A stretch of DNA of 64,000 nt. Source: CAYNFQ01 sp964396715 (GTDB lineage: Bacteria; Patescibacteriota; Microgenomatia; Daviesbacterales; UBA10151). Where the stretch lies: positions 26,465 to 90,464 of the forward strand of contig CAYNFQ010000002.1 of the NCBI GenBank assembly GCA_964396715.1, given 5' to 3'. Under the pieces are notes generated by a model, which ran no database searches, had not been told where the DNA came from, and was given only the letters and a program-made list of their open reading frames with translations. The translations under genes and the position numbers were made by a program. Below are positions 16,103-24,009 of this stretch, one piece after another. Within the stretch, counting starts at the first letter, position 1; each line of letters begins with the position of its first letter.

Positions 16103-16338
16103 TGCCTACTACCACCCCGATTAATTTTTTTGATTCAGAGGCAGTTTTGATATTTTTAAAGATCGCCATTTTGATAATTTTGCTTTTTTACGCTATATTT
16201 GCTCTGATGGTTGTCAGACAAGTGGATTTGATGAATCAGACTTTGATTACTAAAATATCAGCTATCCTTAAAGTCTTTTCTATAGTTCATGCCGGAGTTG
16301 CCATCGGGCTAATTATTTTAGCCTGGGGAATACTATGA
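16102..16338 (+). CDS. small two-helix membrane protein
   Basis: This 78-residue protein has two hydrophobic helices (about 14-34 and 52-76) and no recognised domain. ATG at 16102 overlaps the upstream TGA; a GTG at 16099 is possible. It overlaps the next gene by 4 nt (ATGA), so the three genes 15530-18143 form an operon. Confidence 0.65.
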   Translation: MPTTTPINFFDSEAVLIFLKIAILIILLFYAIFALMVVRQVDLMNQTLITKISAILKVFSIVHAGVAIGLIILAWGIL

Positions 16339-18143
16339 ACTTAAAGATAGCTCAAGTTATTGGGCTCAACACTGACCAGAAAGCTGCCCAGGTGCTTTCT
16401 TCGCAACAGGAAGAAAAGGGCACTTTTTTGGCAGTTTGCGAACTGGTCTGTGATGATGCTTTTACCCGCGGCAGGCAGATTCTGTCCGATCTTTTGGATT
16501 TCTATTTTGAATTTGAAGGTTCAATACCGGAAAAACTGAATGCTGCTTTCAAGGAGGCTGAAGCGAAACTTTTAGAAATTGACGGTGTTAATTTGGTGCT
16601 TTCGGCAATTTCAGGTAAAGCTTTATACTTAATAGCCCGCGGGCAGGTTGAGGTTTACCTGAAAAGAGAGGACAAACTCTCGTCACTGTTGTCTGTCGGA
16701 AGGCAGGCTCAGTTAATCTCGGGTTTTCTCAAGGAAGGCGACAGGCTGCTTTTTGCCACAAAAAACCTAATCACTTTTTTAGGTGCGGATTTAGCCAAAT
16801 CTTTGGATCTGCCGATAGAAACGTTTGAGGAAGAGATTTCGGATAGGGTGGGGGCTTCTGATTTGGAGAATCAGGGACTGGCAGCTCTGGCTTTGGAGGT
16901 TGAAGCGGATCAAGAGGCGGCCATTGAAAATTTGGAAGAGAAGGAAACTGCCGGTATTCAGAAATCTTCTAAAATTTCAATAGTTAAAAATATCGGCTTC
17001 AATCTTGTCGGTTTTATCTTAAAATCCGGAAAATATTTCCCCAAAGGGGGCAGGGAAAGGCTGATTTTGGCGGTAGTTTTGATCATGATATTAGTGGCTG
17101 GTTTGGGCTTTAAATATATCAGTTCCAAAAATGAGCAAAAACAGGCTCAATTTCAAAAAATTTTACAAGAGGCACAAGATGATTTTAATGGGGCCAAGGG
17201 TTTAACCACACTTTCTCCTGCCGAGGCCAAAGCAAGATTGGATGCTGCCAAAGAAAAAATTAACAAAGCGCTCAATCTGGATGCCAAGAACAAAAATGCC
17301 CTGGATTTAAAACAGCAAATAGAAGAACAGTCAAGCTCAATTTTACAGCAGGTTTCCGTTGCCCAGTTCCCGGAATTTTTAGATATGGATTTGGTTAAAA
17401 AAAACTTCAGGGCTAAGAGTTTGAGTTTGTCGGCAGGCAAACTGCTGCTTTTAGATCCTGCGGTTAAAACCTTAGGTTTAGTGGATACTGCCAAAAAAAG
17501 CAACCAGATTCTGGCAGGAGAAAGCCAGCTTGGGGATGGGCTTTTTGCTTCTTTGAATGGTGAAATGGCCTTTGTCTACTCCCAGGATAAGGGTTTACTC
17601 AGGATTGATTCTACCAATCAAAAAGTGACAACTGTTTCCCAAAATGATGAAGGCTGGGGGGATATCTTGGATATGTATGGTTTTGCCGGCAATATTTACT
17701 TGTTAGACTCTCTCAAAAACCAAATATGGAAATACTTGCCAACTGCTGAGGGATATTCGGATAAGAGAGAATACTTGACGAAAGATACGAAGGTAGATTT
17801 GGCAAATGCCCTCAGAATGCAGATTGAATCTTCTGTCTATATTTTGAAGCAAGGTGGAGAAATTTTAAGATTTACCAGGGGGGCAAAAGACAACTTTGGT
17901 TTAGAGGGTTTACCTTCAGGAGTAAAAGACCCAAAAAGTTTCTTTGTTTCATCAGACACAGATAATTTATATGTCTTGGATTCGGGTAATTCCAGGCTGC
18001 TGATCTTGACCAAAATTGGAGCTTACAAAGGGCAGATGGCAGGAGAAAAATTTGGTTCAGCTTCTGATTTGGTGGTGGATGAGAAGGGGAAGAAAGTGTA
18101 TCTTTTAGAAGGAAGCAAGATATTTCAAGTGGACTTGAAATAG
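16335..18143 (+). CDS. PP2C-like/propeller transmembrane protein
   Basis: Residues 1-170 (KIAQVIGLNTDQKAAQVLSS, FLAVCELVCDD) look like a degenerate PP2C-type phosphatase fold without the usual Asp cluster. One membrane helix follows at about 237-257 (ERLILAVVLIMILVAGLGF). A helical TPR-like linker (about 265-340) and an extracytoplasmic beta-propeller of NHL-like strands (about 350-602; FVSSDTDNLYVLDSGNSRLL) complete it. This may link cytoplasmic signalling to an outer propeller. The phosphatase assignment is tentative. Confidence 0.65.
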   Translation: MNLKIAQVIGLNTDQKAAQVLSSQQEEKGTFLAVCELVCDDAFTRGRQILSDLLDFYFEFEGSIPEKLNAAFKEAEAKLLEIDGVNLVLSAISGKALYLIARGQVEVYLKREDKLSSLLSVGRQAQLISGFLKEGDRLLFATKNLITFLGADLAKSLDLPIETFEEEISDRVGASDLENQGLAALALEVEADQEAAIENLEEKETAGIQKSSKISIVKNIGFNLVGFILKSGKYFPKGGRERLILAVVLIMILVAGLGFKYISSKNEQKQAQFQKILQEAQDDFNGAKGLTTLSPAEAKARLDAAKEKINKALNLDAKNKNALDLKQQIEEQSSSILQQVSVAQFPEFLDMDLVKKNFRAKSLSLSAGKLLLLDPAVKTLGLVDTAKKSNQILAGESQLGDGLFASLNGEMAFVYSQDKGLLRIDSTNQKVTTVSQNDEGWGDILDMYGFAGNIYLLDSLKNQIWKYLPTAEGYSDKREYLTKDTKVDLANALRMQIESSVYILKQGGEILRFTRGAKDNFGLEGLPSGVKDPKSFFVSSDTDNLYVLDSGNSRLLILTKIGAYKGQMAGEKFGSASDLVVDEKGKKVYLLEGSKIFQVDLK

Positions 18144-18145
18144 TG

Positions 18146-18215
18146 ATTAGCGTTTAGGGTACAGCGTATAGTTGAATTTGAATAACTAAACGCTATACGC
18201 TATTCTCTATACGCT
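18146..18215. repeat. permuted-word intergenic hairpin
   Basis: TAGCGTTTAG (18148-18157) and CTAAACGCTA (18186-18195) are perfect arms. Related words AGCGTATAG and CTATACGCT add further pairing. It lies between the propeller gene and smpB. Confidence 0.75.
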
Positions 18216-18216
18216 T

Positions 18217-18654
18217 ATGAAGATAATTAACAAAAAAGCCCTTCATAATTATCATATCCTGGAATCTCTGGAAGCAGGTATAGTTCTATCCGGAGGAGAA
18301 GTGAAATCTATCAGGGGTGGAAGGTTGGATTTAGGGGAATCTCATGTCAGAGTTTTAGGGTCTGAAGCTTTTTTAATAAATGCCCACATTCCTCCATATC
18401 AGGGATCATATGAAGGTTACGATCCGCAAAGATCAAGAAAACTGCTTTTGCATAAAACTCAAATAAACTCACTTATTGGTAAGGTATCAAAAGGGGGAAT
18501 AACTTTAGTTCCAGTCTCAATTTATGAAAAAAACAACAGGTTTAAGGTGGAAATAGGTTTAGCAAAGAGCAAAAAAGAGTTTGACAAGCGCCGGGGGATT
18601 AAAGAAAAAGATCAGATAAGACGTGTGGAGCAGGAGCTTCGCGGTAAAGAATAA
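18217..18654 (+). CDS. smpB: SsrA-binding protein SmpB
   Basis: The 145-residue protein has the SmpB pattern: NKKALHNYHILESLEAGIVL, GGEVKSIRGGRLDLGESHVR, AFLINAHIPPYQ, and the basic tail KSKKEFDKRRGIKEKDQIRR. SmpB binds tmRNA and places its tail in the mRNA channel during trans-translation. The ssrA gene lies about 0.8 kb downstream on the other strand, separated only by a toxin-antitoxin pair. Confidence 0.95.
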   Translation: MKIINKKALHNYHILESLEAGIVLSGGEVKSIRGGRLDLGESHVRVLGSEAFLINAHIPPYQGSYEGYDPQRSRKLLLHKTQINSLIGKVSKGGITLVPVSIYEKNNRFKVEIGLAKSKKEFDKRRGIKEKDQIRRVEQELRGKE

Positions 18655-18678
18655 ATTTAGTATAAAAGTAAGTTGTAC

Positions 18679-18707
18679 TTGATGCAATTATTATATTACT
18701 CTATAAT
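18679..18707 (+). promoter_or_regulatory. sigma70-type promoter of the AbrB/PIN pair
   Basis: TTGATG (18679-18684), 17 nt, TATAAT (18702-18707). A strong ribosome-binding site, AAAGGAGG, sits about 8 nt before the ATG at 18736. Confidence 0.7.
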
Positions 18708-18735
18708 ATAGAAAGTTAGAAAGGAGGAAATTCTT

Positions 18736-18993
18736 ATGCAGCAATTTTATCAGGAGGAAATTGTCAAAATTCAACCAAAGGGTTTAGTAACTATCCCCAA
18801 AAAATTCCGTAATGAATTAGGTTTTGCAGAAAATAGTTTGGTGAGAATTAAAGAAGAGAAAGGAAGATTAGTGATGGAGGCTGTGCGTACTCTCTCCTAT
18901 CCTGTTAGAAGTTATACAGATTCGGAGATTGATCAGTTTTTTGAGCTTGATGAAAAAGAATCAAAGGATTTGAGAAAAAAGGGGTTGTTGTAG
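18736..18993 (+). CDS. AbrB/MazE-type antitoxin
   Basis: This 85-residue protein has an N-terminal swapped-hairpin motif (IVKIQPKGLVTIPKKFRNEL, SLVRIKEEKGRLVMEAV) and an acidic C-terminal tail (DSEIDQFFELDEKESKDL). It precedes the PIN gene, whose GTG start overlaps its TAG stop. It has the strongest SD in this part of the window. Confidence 0.85.
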   Translation: MQQFYQEEIVKIQPKGLVTIPKKFRNELGFAENSLVRIKEEKGRLVMEAVRTLSYPVRSYTDSEIDQFFELDEKESKDLRKKGLL

Positions 18994-19418
18994 TGGCGAA
19001 GAGAACCCCGTCTGTCTTATTTAATGCCTCAGTTATTTTAGCAGGTTTTAAATCTCCAACAGGTGGTTCAGCTAAGGTGATCTCATGGGTTGAAGAAGGA
19101 AAAATCAAAGGGGTAATCTCCGAAGTAATCTTAGATGAAATTTTAAGAAATGCTCAAAAAATTAGCTTTGATAGAATGAAATTGAATAAAAAAATTGAGA
19201 AAAATTTTAAGATAAGGACAGCACCAAAACAAGAAACTGTAGATCAATTTAAAAGTATTGTTTTGAATTTTGGAGATGCTCATGTATTGGCATCATGTCA
19301 AGAATCCAAAGCAGATTTTCTGGTGACACTAGATCGAAAACATCTGTTAGTTTTAAAAAATCAAATAAAAAAATTTAAGATATTTACTCCCGGGCAGTTA
19401 ATTGAGATTTTAAGTTAG
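18993..19418 (+). CDS. PIN-domain toxin, GTG start
   Basis: This 141-residue protein has PIN-type features: SVLFNASVILAGFKSPTGGS at the N-terminus (Asn where Asp is usual), EVILDEILRN with the conserved Glu, and DAHVLASCQESKADFLVTLD with two Asp. It is similar to the COG2405/COG1569-type PIN proteins. The Asn for Asp change in the first motif could weaken metal binding. The GTG start overlaps the antitoxin stop (TAGTG). Confidence 0.8.
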   Translation: MAKRTPSVLFNASVILAGFKSPTGGSAKVISWVEEGKIKGVISEVILDEILRNAQKISFDRMKLNKKIEKNFKIRTAPKQETVDQFKSIVLNFGDAHVLASCQESKADFLVTLDRKHLLVLKNQIKKFKIFTPGQLIEILS

Positions 19419-19445
19419 GTAATAACACTGACTTAGAATAATGGG

Positions 19446-19868
19446 TGGAGATGGGCGGTTTGAACCGCCGTCCAAAATTGTGACTTTTAAAACTTCTACA
19501 AGCTTATCTTTACTATATTTTTGAGTGTTAATTTGTAACCGTAAAGAAGGAAGATTAACACTTAATCCAAATTTCTTGGTTCTGATTATGGATTAGATAT
19601 CAGAAGCTGCATCCTGACTGGGTACATTACTTTAGGTTCTAGCCAGAAAAAGAATTCTAAAATAGATGCTTTAAGTTCTAGCGTATGCAACAGGAGTAAA
19701 TACTCCAGTTACACCTGCAAAAAGTTTTGCAACTTCTTGCTCTGCCATTGCTTTGGCATCACGGACAAGTTTATTGCCGTTTGTTGTTTGAAACAGTATT
19801 TTACGTTTAATGTTTCCTTAACAGCTTGCAGTTTTTAAAGAGCAATCCTGTCGAGACTATACATCCCC
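19446..19868 (-). ncRNA. ssrA: transfer-messenger RNA (tmRNA)
   Basis: On the minus strand the 5' end GGGGATG (19868-19862) pairs with CATCTCC (19453-19447) as the tRNA-like acceptor stem. The T-arm is GGCGGTTTGAACCGCC when read on plus. TAGTCTCGACAGGATTGC near the 5' end is typical. A 39-codon tag frame runs from about 19790 to the TAA at 19673-19671 and ends FTPVAYART. This is much longer than common 8-35 residue tags and lacks the usual hydrophobic LAA end. The resume codon is uncertain because no GCA is found at the expected place. SmpB is encoded nearby. Confidence 0.9.
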
Positions 19869-19911
19869 AGGTCATTATATTACCATATGATCAGATCAGA
19901 AGCAAATTTTA

Positions 19912-20610
19912 ATGAACTTTTTATTAGATATTTTATTTTCCAAAAAATGCGTAGGCTGTAAAAAAGAGGGTAGCTATTTTTGTCAGGGTTGTGTCTTAAA
20001 TATTTTGCAAACAGATTTGGTTTGTCCAAGATGCGAAAAATTGGCAGTCGGAGGCCAGACCCACCCTATTTGCCAAAGAAAATATGGTTTAGACGGGCTT
20101 TGGAGTTTAGGGATTTATAAGGATCCTCTGCGATCCGCCATCCAGCAGCTTAAATATAAAGGGGTTAAAGAGCTGGCAGAAATTCTGGTCAATATAACCT
20201 TGGAGTATTGGGCAAAATACCAGCCTTTTATTTTAGACCAAATAAAAAGGGACAGAGGAAAAGGCTGGGTGGTGATACCTGTTCCTTTGCATTGGTGGAG
20301 AGCTAACAGCAGGGGATTTAACCAGGCATCTCTTATAGGACAAATTTTATCCAAAAAATTAGGTTTGGACTATTGTGATGGGTTAAAACGTATTCGTTAC
20401 ACCAGGTCTCAGGTAAAACTAAAAGGCAAACAGAGAAAGAAAAATATTTCTGGTGCTTTTGGGGTGACTTCTAACTATACCCTATACCCTAAACCCTACA
20501 CCCTACTCATTGACGATGTCTGGACTACTGGTTCAACTTTAAAAGAATGCTGCTATGTTTTAAAAAGAAACGGTGCCAAAAAGGTTTGGGCCCTAACTTT
20601 GGCTAGATAG
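19912..20610 (+). CDS. comF: ComF-family phosphoribosyltransferase-like protein
   Basis: An N-terminal zinc ribbon has CVGC (15-18), CQGC (24-27) and CPRCEK (38-43). A PRTase fold follows with VVIPVPLHWWRANSRGFNQA and the PRPP loop LLIDDVWTTGSTL near 198-210. ComF proteins take part in DNA uptake and processing of transformed DNA. Fourteen residues (TSNYTLYPKPYTLL) just before the PRPP loop are coded by ACCCTATACCCTAAACCCT-type word repeats, an in-frame expansion. Confidence 0.9.
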   Translation: MNFLLDILFSKKCVGCKKEGSYFCQGCVLNILQTDLVCPRCEKLAVGGQTHPICQRKYGLDGLWSLGIYKDPLRSAIQQLKYKGVKELAEILVNITLEYWAKYQPFILDQIKRDRGKGWVVIPVPLHWWRANSRGFNQASLIGQILSKKLGLDYCDGLKRIRYTRSQVKLKGKQRKKNISGAFGVTSNYTLYPKPYTLLIDDVWTTGSTLKECCYVLKRNGAKKVWALTLAR

Positions 20611-20623
20611 TGAATCCCCGTTC

Positions 20624-20632
20624 TGGTAAAAT
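20624..20632 (+). promoter_or_regulatory. extended -10 promoter for the tRNA-Ser genes
   Basis: TGGTAAAAT, 9 nt before the tRNA-Ser(GCU) 5' end, is identical to the boxes at 237 and 13704. Confidence 0.5.
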
Positions 20633-20641
20633 GAGGCAATT

Positions 20642-20731
20642 GGAGGAGTCGCATAGTGGCCGAGTGCCGCGCAGTGCTAATGCGCTATACCTGTAAGGGT
20701 ATCGTGGGTTCGAATCCCACCTCCTCCGCCA
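20642..20731 (+). tRNA. tRNA-Ser (anticodon GCU)
   Basis: Acceptor GGAGGAG (20642-20648) pairs with CTCCTCC (20721-20727), discriminator G, and CCA is encoded. The anticodon loop GTGCTAA has GCT in the middle. The long variable arm (TACCTGTAAGGGTA) is diagnostic of class II tRNA-Ser. Confidence 0.95.
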
Positions 20732-20758
20732 GGTTATAACCCTGAGTGTAATCGAAGG

Positions 20759-20846
20759 GGAGAGGTCGCCTAGCGGTTTTATGGCGGAAGTCTTGAAAAC
20801 TTCTAGGGGCGCAAGTCCCTCGTGGGTTCGAATCCCACCCTCTCCG
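20759..20846 (+). tRNA. tRNA-Ser (anticodon UGA)
   Basis: Acceptor GGAGAGG (20759-20765) pairs with CCTCTCC (20839-20845), discriminator G, and no complete CCA is encoded. The anticodon stem-loop GAAGT CTTGAAA ACTTC carries TGA. A long variable arm is present. A CCCTGAGTGTAATCGAAGGG repeat word lies just before it (from about 20740). Confidence 0.95.
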
Positions 20847-20894
20847 CAGATTCAGATACTTGACTGGTTATCCGCCAGGGCGTACAGTAAAATC

Positions 20895-21479
20895 ATGAGG
20901 CAAACGTCTGTCCTGGTGCCGATCAGTTTGTCGGCTGTAGTCGTTGCAACCTATGTTCTTCGCAGAACACTTCAAGAAACCGGCTTTCCAATTGACCCTT
21001 ATTACGCCATTCTTTTTGCCTTACCAATTTTCCTTATTCTTTTCAAAAAATTCTCTTTCGCTGATTTAGGGTTTAGAGTAGGTAAACCCCTTGTTGGAAT
21101 ATTTTTTATATTCTTAATTCCGGTAATTTTATATTTAAGATGGTATTTTATGGGACGTCAATTCATTTTGCCTGTGGATTTACCATTAATGCTTTTGATT
21201 GGTTCTTTTGCCGAAGAATTTTTCTTCCGGGGGTACCTGCAGGAAGATTTTAAAAAAAGATTTGGCGGGAATATCTGGATCAGTTTGGTTATTACCAATA
21301 TTATTTTTGCCTCGGTTCACTTGGTTAAAGGTTATTCTTTGCCGGCTGCTGGTATAACTGGGCTGATAGGTACTTATTTTGGGATTACCAAAGATGAGCA
21401 AGGAGGAAATTCTTTGTTTTACTCCATGGCTGCTCATGGTTTATATAACTTAATTGCTATTTCTGTAATGCCATTATAG
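20895..21479 (+). CDS. CPBP-family intramembrane metalloprotease
   Basis: I start at ATG 20895, because the longer reading would run through the tRNA. About 194 residues with six or so hydrophobic helices. The Abi/CPBP motifs are present: EEFFFRGYLQ (paired Glu and Arg), ASVHLVKG (His) and MAAHGLYN (His). These residues form the intramembrane active site related to Rce1. Substrate unknown. The next gene starts 1 nt after the stop. Confidence 0.85.
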   Translation: MRQTSVLVPISLSAVVVATYVLRRTLQETGFPIDPYYAILFALPIFLILFKKFSFADLGFRVGKPLVGIFFIFLIPVILYLRWYFMGRQFILPVDLPLMLLIGSFAEEFFFRGYLQEDFKKRFGGNIWISLVITNIIFASVHLVKGYSLPAAGITGLIGTYFGITKDEQGGNSLFYSMAAHGLYNLIAISVMPL

Positions 21480-21480
21480 T

Positions 21481-23319
21481 ATGAAAATAAGCGAAGCTTT
21501 TCTACGAATAAACAAATTCTCTCCTTTAGTAATTATTGTTGCTTTACTGGGTATAGTTTGGCCTTCAACTATTAAGGCTAACTTGTCGCAATGGCCGGCG
21601 TTTCATGGAGATTCGGCCCGAACCGGTTTTTCCGATTCCAAAATTCCCTCCTCCCCAAATGTGTTATGGGAAATAACCACCGGCCAGCTGAAAGAATATG
21701 GCGTTGATAATTTTGAAATTCACTCGCCTATAATTGATCAGAATAAGGTTTTTTTCTCCTCTGTCCAGGTATTTGCCGCTGATTTATCTTCCGGGAAAAT
21801 TCTTTGGAATTATAAGGGAGACAGGCCGGATTTTTTTGCTGATACAGTCGCTGCAGGAGACGGCAAAATTTTTGTCAGGGTGACTAATAGCAGCCTGCTT
21901 AAAAATATGTTTTCCGGCTTTATTTACGCTTTTGATGAGGAAACAGGCAAACTTCTTTGGAAATATCAAACTAAAAAACAAATTTCTCACTCCAATCCGC
22001 TCTTTGCTGAAGGTAAGGTGTTTGTTGGTGACGAGTCAGGCACTGTGTATGCCATTGAGGCTAACAGCGGTAAGTTAGTCTGGCAAAAGCAACTAGAGGC
22101 GTTGTGGATTCATTCTTCCCCGGCTTATGAGCAAGGAGTAATTTATGTGGGAACTGAAACATCAGATATAGGAGACGGAAAGACAGGCAGAGGATCTTTC
22201 CTTTATGCTCTGGGTGCCAAAGACGGCAGGGTGCTTTGGCGTTTTGAGAGTGACTGGAGGGGTTATGACATGGCTAATTTTATTCATGGCACACCGGCGG
22301 TTTTAGATGATGCAGTTTATTTTGGGTCGGAAAACGGCTATTTTTATGCCTTGAACAAAGATAGCGGACAACTCATCTGGAAAAAGATTATTACCAAAGG
22401 GACAAGGACTTTTGCTCGGGAAGCAGAAGGGTCAGGTCTGGTCGGAGTCTCAACCGCGCCTGCTTTGGGATATGGGAAGATTTTTGTCGGAACCTGGGAG
22501 GGAAATTTTCTGGCACTCTCACAAAAAGACGGGGCAACTGTTTGGGAATACCCATATGGTACAGAAGGGACTGATTCTTCAGCAGTGGTAGCTGATAAAA
22601 AAGTTTGCTTGGGTTCACACTATGAATACTTTTACTGTTTTAATGAAGGTAACGGTAAAGTCTTATGGAAAGAAAAATTAGGCGGGCCTTCAGCAGCTCT
22701 GTCAGGTGGAATCTTGGTTGTCCCCAATGCTTTGGCTGGTGAGAGTCCGGGAAGCATTCTTGTTGCCTTTTCTGATAGGGGCATACCGGGAGCTTCTAAT
22801 CCAATTGTATCAATATTCTCTTTTGATAACCCGAATTTTCAAAAAGCAGTTGCCGCTATTTTGGGTTTAGTTTTAGTAGTAATTTTTTACAAGCTGTTAC
22901 AATCCAGAAAAATTACCGTTAAACAGTTGTTAATTTATGGGGGAATACCTCTGGTACTTGTTGTTGCAGGATATGTCATTTATTCAAATTACATGGGGTC
23001 AAAAAAGACCGAGCAACAAGATGCTTTGATCAAAGAAGGTAAAATTGATCCAGCAACAGGTAGTTTTATTGCAAATGACGGTTCACCCAAACATATAGAA
23101 TACCAAGGCAGAAAATACTTTTTGGATGGAGGTTTCTGCTCCAGGTCAGGCCTAGAGCGTTTTAGTATTCAAGTCAAAAGGGTCAATGGAGCAGCAGGGG
23201 CAGAGGGAGGAGATGGTAATACCATGTATGCTATAGGCAGTAAAAATAACCCCGAGTATATCGGCAGCTCTAAGGCGAGCGATACCAAAAAAGATTGCTG
23301 GAAGGGAGAACCTCAATGA
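21481..23319 (+). CDS. exported PQQ-type beta-propeller with membrane anchor
   Basis: This 612-residue protein has an N-terminal signal/anchor (about 13-33) and then a PQQ/quinoprotein-like eight-bladed propeller with repeated A-W motifs (YAFDEETGKLLWKYQT, YAIEANSGKLVWQKQ, YALGAKDGRVLWRFES, YALNKDSGQLIWKKI). Two C-terminal membrane helices lie at about 450-470 and 480-502, followed by a small Cys-containing domain. There is no dehydrogenase signature, so the propeller is probably structural or a binding module like BamB. It is first of a three-gene envelope operon. Confidence 0.8.
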   Translation: MKISEAFLRINKFSPLVIIVALLGIVWPSTIKANLSQWPAFHGDSARTGFSDSKIPSSPNVLWEITTGQLKEYGVDNFEIHSPIIDQNKVFFSSVQVFAADLSSGKILWNYKGDRPDFFADTVAAGDGKIFVRVTNSSLLKNMFSGFIYAFDEETGKLLWKYQTKKQISHSNPLFAEGKVFVGDESGTVYAIEANSGKLVWQKQLEALWIHSSPAYEQGVIYVGTETSDIGDGKTGRGSFLYALGAKDGRVLWRFESDWRGYDMANFIHGTPAVLDDAVYFGSENGYFYALNKDSGQLIWKKIITKGTRTFAREAEGSGLVGVSTAPALGYGKIFVGTWEGNFLALSQKDGATVWEYPYGTEGTDSSAVVADKKVCLGSHYEYFYCFNEGNGKVLWKEKLGGPSAALSGGILVVPNALAGESPGSILVAFSDRGIPGASNPIVSIFSFDNPNFQKAVAAILGLVLVVIFYKLLQSRKITVKQLLIYGGIPLVLVVAGYVIYSNYMGSKKTEQQDALIKEGKIDPATGSFIANDGSPKHIEYQGRKYFLDGGFCSRSGLERFSIQVKRVNGAAGAEGGDGNTMYAIGSKNNPEYIGSSKASDTKKDCWKGEPQ

Positions 23320-24008
23320 TGCGAAAGGAAAAAGGGGTTACTCCGGTTGTGATAGTACTTAGCATAGCTTTGGTGGTAGCTTTAGCCGGAGTCGGTTATT
23401 TTTATCTCCAAACACAAAAATCCGGGTCTTCGAAAGATAATATCAAAACAGCCAAAGATGTACCTCCTCCCAAAAGGGAAGCGCCTACTCCTTTAGTAGC
23501 CCAACCTCCGGCAGACCAGATGGTTTATAAAACATTCAAAAGTGCTGATAGTCAATTCTCTTTTGACTATCCCGTGAGTTGGACACAAATTGATATTAAA
23601 AATTTGGAAAGTATTGTTCCAAAGGAAATGATTGACAAAAATGAACTGAAAATGCCGCTTCTTTTAACAGACCCAACAGGGGGGAGACTGGTTTTTAGTA
23701 CATACCGTTTTGATTCCAAGATGGATCTGGACCAGGTGATGGATTCACTAAAGGCAGATTCAGAGAGGATGGGAGCACCATATGAGGAAATCAGCCGTAA
23801 GACAGAAGAAGAAAGTCTAGTGGTAGACGCAAAAATAAGAGCAGGCGGAGTTATCGTGATGAATAGAGATATTGTTTTTATGGTTGCAGACAGTCCTACA
23901 AACAGTGTTTATGTTATTAGCTTAGCATCACCTGAAAATGTTTGGACAAAATTTGAAACGATTTTTGCCAAAGTTCAGTCATCTGCAAAACTAACTGTTT
24001 CGCAATAG
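23316..24008 (+). CDS. single-pass membrane protein with PsbP-like domain
   Basis: The ATG at 23316 overlaps the upstream TGA. An N-terminal anchor (VTPVVIVLSIALVVALAGVG) and Pro-rich linker precede a domain with FKSADSQFSFDYPVSWTQID, a pattern common to PsbP/Mog1-type folds. Function unknown. It lies between two propeller genes. Confidence 0.65.
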   Translation: MMRKEKGVTPVVIVLSIALVVALAGVGYFYLQTQKSGSSKDNIKTAKDVPPPKREAPTPLVAQPPADQMVYKTFKSADSQFSFDYPVSWTQIDIKNLESIVPKEMIDKNELKMPLLLTDPTGGRLVFSTYRFDSKMDLDQVMDSLKADSERMGAPYEEISRKTEEESLVVDAKIRAGGVIVMNRDIVFMVADSPTNSVYVISLASPENVWTKFETIFAKVQSSAKLTVSQ

Positions 24009-24009
24009 T

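Noticed and set aside
20781..20894. N-terminal extension of the CPBP protease
   Set aside because: It lies within tRNA-Ser(UGA); the protein has a good start at 20895.
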